Of a stretch of DNA of 56,236 nt, positions 52,081-56,236 are shown one piece after another. A program made the position numbers and the translations under genes. How positions within the stretch are numbered: position 1 is the first letter of the stretch; the number at the start of each line of letters is the position of its first letter. The stretch spans positions 1-56,236 of the forward strand of contig OMUH01000049.1 of assembly GCA_900314195.1 (NCBI GenBank). The letters are read 5' to 3'. Source of the stretch: an uncultured Prevotella sp. (GTDB lineage: Bacteria > Bacteroidota > Bacteroidia > Bacteroidales > Bacteroidaceae). The notes below the pieces were generated by a model, which saw only the letters and a program-made list of their open reading frames with translations, was not told the origin of the DNA and ran no database searches.

Positions 52081-52590
52081 TCAGTTACATTTAAACTTAT
52101 AGTCTTTTATTTCGGCAAGCTCTTTGTTAGCCTTTTCAATCTTCTTGCCCAATCCCGATTTCCATTTGTCCACTTTCTCAGCTATGGAGCTGTCGGCCAG
52201 TGCCATTATCTCAGCGGCCAGGATGGCAGCGTTCTGCGCGGCGTTCACGCCTACCGTGGCCACAGGTATGCCCGGCGGCATCTGTATGATGCTCAGCATG
52301 GCGTCGAGGCCGTCGAGCATACCCTTTATAGGCACGCCGATAACCGGCAGCGGGGTAGAGGCTGCTATCACTCCCGGCAGTGCTGCCGCCATTCCGGCAC
52401 CTGCAATGATAACCTTTATACCTCTGTCGCGTGCTCCCTTGGCAAATTCCTCGACGGCCTGCGGCGTGCGGTGTGCCGACAGCGCGTTTATTTCAAACGG
52501 AATTTCATTGTCTTCAAGCCATTTGCATGCCTTCTCCATGACAGGCAGGTCGCTTGTTGAACCCATAATAATGCTTACTAACGGTTTCAT
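52081..52590 (-). CDS. purE: N5-carboxyaminoimidazole ribonucleotide mutase
   Basis: Purine-synthesis enzyme that turns N5-CAIR into CAIR. The signature SIIMGSTSDLPVMEKA holds the substrate loop, SAHRTPQAVEEFA the catalytic His (H44-region), and AGAGMAAALPGVIAA and SIIQMPPGIPVATVGV the remaining family blocks. Length 169 is usual for class I PurE. It lies between a PAP2 gene (25 bp) and ispG (7 bp). Confidence 0.96.
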   Translation of the reverse strand: MKPLVSIIMGSTSDLPVMEKACKWLEDNEIPFEINALSAHRTPQAVEEFAKGARDRGIKVIIAGAGMAAALPGVIAASTPLPVIGVPIKGMLDGLDAMLSIIQMPPGIPVATVGVNAAQNAAILAAEIMALADSSIAEKVDKWKSGLGKKIEKANKELAEIKDYKFKCN

Positions 52591-52615
52591 GATATATGTC
52601 TTTGTATGTTCTTTT

Positions 52616-53224
52616 TCAAATAATAGCTATTGCGGTAATCACTCCGAGCAGATAGCCGGTCGTCACCTGTGCCAGGCTGTGCTGCCGCATTATCATTCTG
52701 CTTGTACCCACCATTCCCGACAGTATCAGCACCAGGCACAGCCATCCCGTAGGGTTGAAGTCGAAGATGCCGGCAAACGAAATCAGTGCGCCCGTTATGC
52801 CGCCCATTCCGGCCGTGTGGGTTGATATCTTCCACCATACGTTTATCATCGCGCACAGCACTTGTATTACCAGTGCTGCTATGATGATGATAGTTATGAA
52901 CCTTGGATACTTGAAATATTCCATTATGGCCAGACAAAGAAAATAGCTGATGATGAAGATTACGTACGGAATGGCGCGTCTCTCCTTCTTTATCAGCGAC
53001 TGCCGGCTCCATCCCTGCCAGCGCGTGTACAGGCGTATTGTCACGCTTGGCAGCAGAATGGTGAAGAAGTATACCATCAGCAATATGAAAACCTTGTAGA
53101 ATGTCGGCAACAGCCTCATATAGCTGAGAAAAAACAAGCACAGCATACCTACTATAGGCAGGTAGAACGGCCGTGATATAATGCTCAGGGCCCGTGCCGT
53201 AATTATAATGTTTTTGTCGTTCAT
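52616..53224 (-). CDS. PAP2-superfamily membrane protein
   Basis: About 202 residues, five to six membrane segments. The start at 53224 (MNDKNIIITARALSIISRPF) overlaps the rpoN stop by 4 bp (ATGA); the open frame continues upstream only as antisense-like basic sequence inside rpoN and is rejected. The PAP2 motifs are weak: THTAGMGGITGALISF (C2-like, His retained) and RQHSLAQVTTGYLLG (C3-like His, Asp replaced by Gln/Thr), so it may be a non-catalytic or unusual member. The first conserved KxxxxxxRP motif is only suggested by KKERRAIPYV. It may act on lipid phosphates or undecaprenyl pyrophosphate. Confidence 0.75.
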   Translation of the reverse strand: MNDKNIIITARALSIISRPFYLPIVGMLCLFFLSYMRLLPTFYKVFILLMVYFFTILLPSVTIRLYTRWQGWSRQSLIKKERRAIPYVIFIISYFLCLAIMEYFKYPRFITIIIIAALVIQVLCAMINVWWKISTHTAGMGGITGALISFAGIFDFNPTGWLCLVLILSGMVGTSRMIMRQHSLAQVTTGYLLGVITAIAII

Positions 53225-54732
53225 TGTTTTCTTAATCTTGCGATCGGAATGTTCATCTGCTCGCGGTATTTTGCCACTGTGCGGCGCGCTATCGGAAATC
53301 CCTTTTTCTTCATCTCCGCTGTGAGCACGTCGTCGCTGAGCGGTTTGCTCTTGTCCTCTTTGTCTATAATATCTTTCAGGGCCAGCTTTATCTTTCGTGT
53401 AGACAGCTCCTCGCCGTCTTTTGTGGTGTATCCGTCTGTGAAGAAGAACTTCAGCGGGAAGATGCCCCATCGTGTCTGCACATATTTAATATTGCCTACC
53501 CTCGATATTGTCGACATGTCATATCCTGTCTTGTCGGCAATGTCTTTCAGCTTCATCGGCTTCAAGTCGGCTTCATCGCCGGTCTGGAAGAATTTTCTTT
53601 GCCAGTTCATTATGGCATGCATGGTGGCATACATTGTCTGCTGTCTTTGCCGTATGGCCTCAATGTATCCCTGTGCCTTGTCCACTTTTTCTTTTGCATA
53701 TAGCAGGGCTTCCTTGTCCTGCCGGTTCATGTTCTTCTTGTTTTTCTTGTATGTGTCGATCATGTCTGAGAACGATCGGCTCACCTTGAGCTCAGGAATG
53801 TCGCCTTTGTTTATCGACAGCGTAAGCGTGCCGTCGTCATCAGTGTCAACGACAAAGTCGGGTGTTATCTGCTGCAGGTTGCGTCCCTGCGTCTCGCCGA
53901 GCGAGGCTCCCGGCTTCGGATTGAGCTTCTTCAGTTCCTCGCGCATCTCTGCAGTCTGGTCGCTGCTCAGCGCCATGCTCTGAGTTATCTTGTCCCAATG
54001 GTTTTTCATCAGGTCGTCGAAGTGGTCGTTGAGCAATGTTATCATCCTGTCGCGCAGTTTTCCGGCAGGCCGTCTTTTCTCCTGCAGCACAAGGCACTCC
54101 TGAAGGCTGCGTGCTCCTATTCCCGCGGGGTCGAACGTCTGCAGTTTCTTTAGTACGTTCTCTATCTCTTCCGTCGTGCAGTCTACGTTGTGATATATGG
54201 CAAGCTCATCGCAAATGGTGTCGAGGTCTTTTCTCAGAATACCGTCATTGTCTATGCTTCCTATCAGATATTCCATTATGTCATGCTCCTTTGGTGTCAG
54301 CGTGAGCATGTCCATCTGCTCCTTCAGACTGTCGTAGAACGACCGCGTGTCGCCGTATACAATCTCCTCATAGTCAGCATTGTTGTTTGATGAATGCGAT
54401 TCGTATTCCGGCATCTGGTCATCACGTCCTATATCCTCGAGAGCAGAGTCAAGCGCGTCTTCTTTCTCTTCGCGTTCATATTCCGTCTCGTCGCTGTTTG
54501 CGTCAGCATTGTCGCCTGTTATGTCATCTTCGTAATTATTGTCTTCATTGTTGCTGTCTGTGCTCTCCGAAGCTTTTTCAAGTGCCGGATTGTCGTCAAT
54601 CTGGGCGTTAATATCCTGTTCAAGCTCTGAGAGAGGCATCTCAAGCAGTCTGACCTGCAGCATCTGCTGAGCTGACAGCCGTTGCTGCATCTGCTGTTTC
54701 TGTATCTCGGTCTGAATAAGTTTCTGCGCCAT
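53221..54732 (-). CDS. rpoN: RNA polymerase sigma-54 factor
   Basis: Alternative sigma factor needing enhancer-binding ATPase activators. Region I is the Gln/Leu-rich N-terminus (MAQKLIQTEIQKQQMQQRLS then LLEMPLSELEQDINAQIDDN), region II is very acidic (about 50-110), and region III ends with the helix-turn-helix MSTISRVGNIKYVQT and the RpoN box ARRTVAKYREQMNIP (about 484-498). Length 503 is usual. It heads the operon rpoN-PAP2-purE-ispG-AKR. A promoter is seen at 54790-54820. No activator gene is in the window. Confidence 0.96.
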   Translation of the reverse strand: MAQKLIQTEIQKQQMQQRLSAQQMLQVRLLEMPLSELEQDINAQIDDNPALEKASESTDSNNEDNNYEDDITGDNADANSDETEYEREEKEDALDSALEDIGRDDQMPEYESHSSNNNADYEEIVYGDTRSFYDSLKEQMDMLTLTPKEHDIMEYLIGSIDNDGILRKDLDTICDELAIYHNVDCTTEEIENVLKKLQTFDPAGIGARSLQECLVLQEKRRPAGKLRDRMITLLNDHFDDLMKNHWDKITQSMALSSDQTAEMREELKKLNPKPGASLGETQGRNLQQITPDFVVDTDDDGTLTLSINKGDIPELKVSRSFSDMIDTYKKNKKNMNRQDKEALLYAKEKVDKAQGYIEAIRQRQQTMYATMHAIMNWQRKFFQTGDEADLKPMKLKDIADKTGYDMSTISRVGNIKYVQTRWGIFPLKFFFTDGYTTKDGEELSTRKIKLALKDIIDKEDKSKPLSDDVLTAEMKKKGFPIARRTVAKYREQMNIPIARLRKQ

Positions 54733-54789
54733 TTTGCTTTTTTGTTAAGTGTAACAATATATGTACAACAATGAATATGTTTAATATTG

Positions 54790-54820
54790 CAAAATTAATC
54801 TATTTACACATAACATCAAA
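54790..54820 (-). promoter_or_regulatory. Promoter of the rpoN operon
   Basis: On the minus strand TTTG (54817-54820), 19 bases, then TAATTTTG (54790-54797): a full consensus match, 58 bp before the rpoN ATG. Confidence 0.75.
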
Positions 54821-55088
54821 AATTATTTCTTGGTTTTATGTTTGTTTCAGGCTCTGATGCTGACAAAAAAACGCTTGTATCTAACAAACTCGCAGTGGAT
54901 TTAAAGACTTATTCGTTCTGTTTTTATTCTCCTGCCGCCGATGGCGTGATACACGAGAATATGCAAAGAATATTTTAGAAAACTCATGGGTCAAATATAA
55001 CTGTCGTCTTTTACTTATAAAGAAGCATTCGCTGAATATTTACGAATAGTTTCTCTAAGTTATAAAATGAATGAAAATTCTTATTTTT

Positions 55089-55119
55089 TTTGTTTTTTTA
55101 TAAAATATATATAATTTTG
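55089..55119 (+). promoter_or_regulatory. Promoter of the C10-like peptidase pseudogene
   Basis: TTTG (55089-55092), 19 bases, then TAATTTTG (55112-55119), 50 bp before the ATG at 55169. The promoter is intact although the gene is broken. Confidence 0.65.
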
Positions 55120-55168
55120 CGTTACTATTACTTAATAAATTCTTTTATTGTTTAGTTATTTTTAAATT

Positions 55169-55622
55169 ATGCGTAATAAAAAAAATCTAATGTTATGGCT
55201 TTTAGCCATTTTTGTTCTATTTTTAACTTCTTGTGATGACAGTCATTTTGATTCAAGTGAATTAAATGTAACTAATGTCAGTCAAAATTTTATAGAGCAG
55301 GAGGCCGTGTCATTTGCAAAAAATGTTTTAAATGATGGTAAAACACGAGCGTCTTCTTCTATAACGGCTAAGACAGTTATAAGTATTCCTCTAAACATCA
55401 CAAGAGCTTCTAATTTATCTTCTTTAAGTTTTTATGCTGTTCCTTTTGCATCTAAATTACGGTTGGGGAAGCAGGTTTACTGATAAAGCAAAAAATGCTT
55501 ATGTTCTTAATGTTAATAAAAGTTGGGATGAAGATTCTGCTAAATCGGTATATGGTGAAGTCTTTAAATATTCTGTAAAATTTTATCCTTTTACTTATGC
55601 TAACGAAAAATTTTGGAAATAA
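55169..55622 (+). pseudogene. Broken streptopain-like (C10) peptidase lipoprotein
   Basis: The first frame (55169-55483) encodes a lipoprotein signal ending LTSC and a propeptide-like segment (NFIEQEAVSFAKNVLNDGKT then RASSS). It ends out of frame soon after FYAVPFA. The adjoining frame (to 55622) starts LNYGWGSRFTDKAKNAYVLN, which resembles the C-terminal HxNWGWGG...GYF block of streptopain peptidases, and goes on to a normal stop. The 250 or so residues with the catalytic Cys are missing. I read this as an internal deletion plus frame shift. Composition is much AT-richer than the rest of the window, suggesting acquisition from elsewhere. Alternatively these are two unrelated small ORFs. Confidence 0.5.
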
Positions 55623-55626
55623 ACTT

Positions 55627-56127
55627 ATGAAGAAGAAAATTTTATTATTTGCATTTATATGCGGTTTTATTTTTGTGTCTTGTACGAAAGATGATGAAGA
55701 TGCTGACAGATTTCCTGTTTTCAACAGTAATACGAATGCATATTCTTTCTCGTCTGACACAATTATTGAAGTAAACAACTCAGATTATAATTTTACTTAT
55801 TTGACTTTGTGCTCTGCGAAAGATGTTGCAAGTGATGATTCTACTTATTATTATTTTTATAATTCTGTCATTTCAAGTGTGGACTTCAATAAACGAGATA
55901 GTATAATTAAAGACGGAAACAGGAATATCGGTAAAGTTGATTATGATGTAAACGGTGACGTCATAGGCTTCTCTATTGACAGCTTCTGCACAGTGACAAA
56001 AGGCAGCCTCGGACGATATAAAAAGGTTTATTACGTCAATAAAACCGGCAACAATCCAGACAGATATTATTTGAAAATTGGTGTTATCGCGCCTAAGTGT
56101 GCCCCTATGGATATCACTGTAAAATAA
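55627..56127 (+). CDS. Hypothetical lipoprotein
   Basis: About 166 residues, start at 55627 (MKKKILLFAFICGFIFVSC) giving a lipobox FVSC; an ATG at 55597 lies inside the preceding frame. The mature part is beta-strand-like, acidic and Tyr/Ser/Asn-rich (SSDTIIEVNNSDYNFTYLTL), with no recognised domain. It starts 4 bp after the broken C10 peptidase gene, and in related bacteria C10 peptidases are often followed by small exported inhibitors, so an inhibitor or immunity-like role is possible but not shown. A terminator follows. Confidence 0.75.
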   Translation: MKKKILLFAFICGFIFVSCTKDDEDADRFPVFNSNTNAYSFSSDTIIEVNNSDYNFTYLTLCSAKDVASDDSTYYYFYNSVISSVDFNKRDSIIKDGNRNIGKVDYDVNGDVIGFSIDSFCTVTKGSLGRYKKVYYVNKTGNNPDRYYLKIGVIAPKCAPMDITVK

Positions 56128-56144
56128 AATGTTAAAAGCAACGA

Positions 56145-56178
56145 AAAAAACGGATGTACGTAAGTGCATCCGTTTTTT
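56145..56178. terminator. Intrinsic terminator
   Basis: AAAAAACGGATG (56145-56156) pairs with CATCCGTTTTTT (56167-56178) around TACGTAAGTG. It ends the lipoprotein transcript and works in both directions. The last 58 bases of the window show nothing further. Confidence 0.9.
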
Positions 56179-56236
56179 AATATTTTCTTCAATAAATTTT
56201 CTTCATTTGGAGACTCCATACTTCTATAAGTTGTGT

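Larger units (their letters stand above)
54733..55168. other. AT-rich divergent intergenic region
   Basis: Contains the rpoN promoter (minus) at 54790-54820 and the promoter of the broken peptidase gene (plus) at 55089-55119. No gene or structured repeat is seen between them (54821-55088). Confidence 0.7.

Noticed and set aside
50643..52094. Plus-strand open frame of 483 codons
   Set aside because: Antisense to ispG; Cys/His-rich translation without domains, and ispG is beyond doubt.
52616..53470. Longer version of the PAP2 frame starting at 53470
   Set aside because: The extra 82 residues are strongly basic and lie inside rpoN; the ATG at 53224 overlapping the rpoN stop gives a normal PAP2 N-terminus.

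Overview
The window looks like a chromosome segment of a Bacteroidota bacterium of the Prevotella/Bacteroides type. Evidence: promoters of the TTTG-N19/20-TAnnTTTG form, a PorZ-like type IX secretion protein, a Bacteroidota-length IspG, DUF4254, DUF3108 and GH3-family proteins, SusD-era style secreted carbohydrate enzymes (PL1, GH43), and predicted lipoproteins with short lipoboxes. No plasmid, phage or insertion-sequence transposase gene was recognised.

Layout. 0.1-5.0 kb: pectate lyase plus a small secreted protein, a palindrome-rich spacer, and a GH43 glycosidase (all minus). 5.2-14.9 kb: mostly plus-strand genes: TrhA/hemolysin III protein, a C1-type cysteine peptidase lipoprotein, a polyprenyl-phosphate glycosyltransferase, ychF, lgt and a bile-acid-symporter-like transporter, with a large M16 peptidase on the minus strand. 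14.9-24.8 kb: an all-minus block of mutS, xpt, an LpxL-like acyltransferase, an MsbA-like ABC exporter, miaB, a PAP2-type phosphotransferase and an extended SDR. 24.9-28.3 kb: a perfect 1,678-bp tandem duplication carrying two identical AAA-ATPase/PD-(D/E)XK genes.

28.3-30.6 kb is a 2.3-kb stretch without an intact gene. It holds at least 14 DnaA-box-like 9-mers (TGTTGATAA or TGTGGATAA in either orientation), three copies of a dispersed GC-rich repeat, and a decayed minus-strand gene fragment combining a sugar-epimerase tail with a lipid-A-biosynthesis N-terminal (LAB_N) domain. Genes diverge from it (14.9-28.2 kb all minus, 30.6-37.3 kb all plus), and sampled base counts shift from C-rich on the left to G-rich on the right. 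This is my best candidate for the chromosomal replication origin and the most interesting feature here. More boxes lie inside or beside neighbouring glycosyltransferase genes and upstream of nadA.

30.6-37.3 kb: a surface-polysaccharide cluster (three GT2 genes and a flippase) enclosing porZ, which fits the known link between PorZ and anionic LPS. 37.5-44.1 kb: nadA, a heptosyltransferase-like GT9, DUF4254, then acpP-fabF-rnc. 44.4-48.9 kb: a GH3-family protein, a large Ig-like lipoprotein and a DUF3108 protein. 49.1-54.7 kb: a compact minus operon rpoN-PAP2-purE-ispG-aldo/keto reductase. 55.1-56.1 kb: an AT-rich end with a broken streptopain-like (C10) peptidase and a small lipoprotein.

The intergenic DNA carries two families of small structured repeats: REP-like hairpins with compensatory stem changes, and a MITE-like GC-rich element with 23-bp imperfect terminal inverted repeats. 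All calls were made by reading the sequence; no searches were run.
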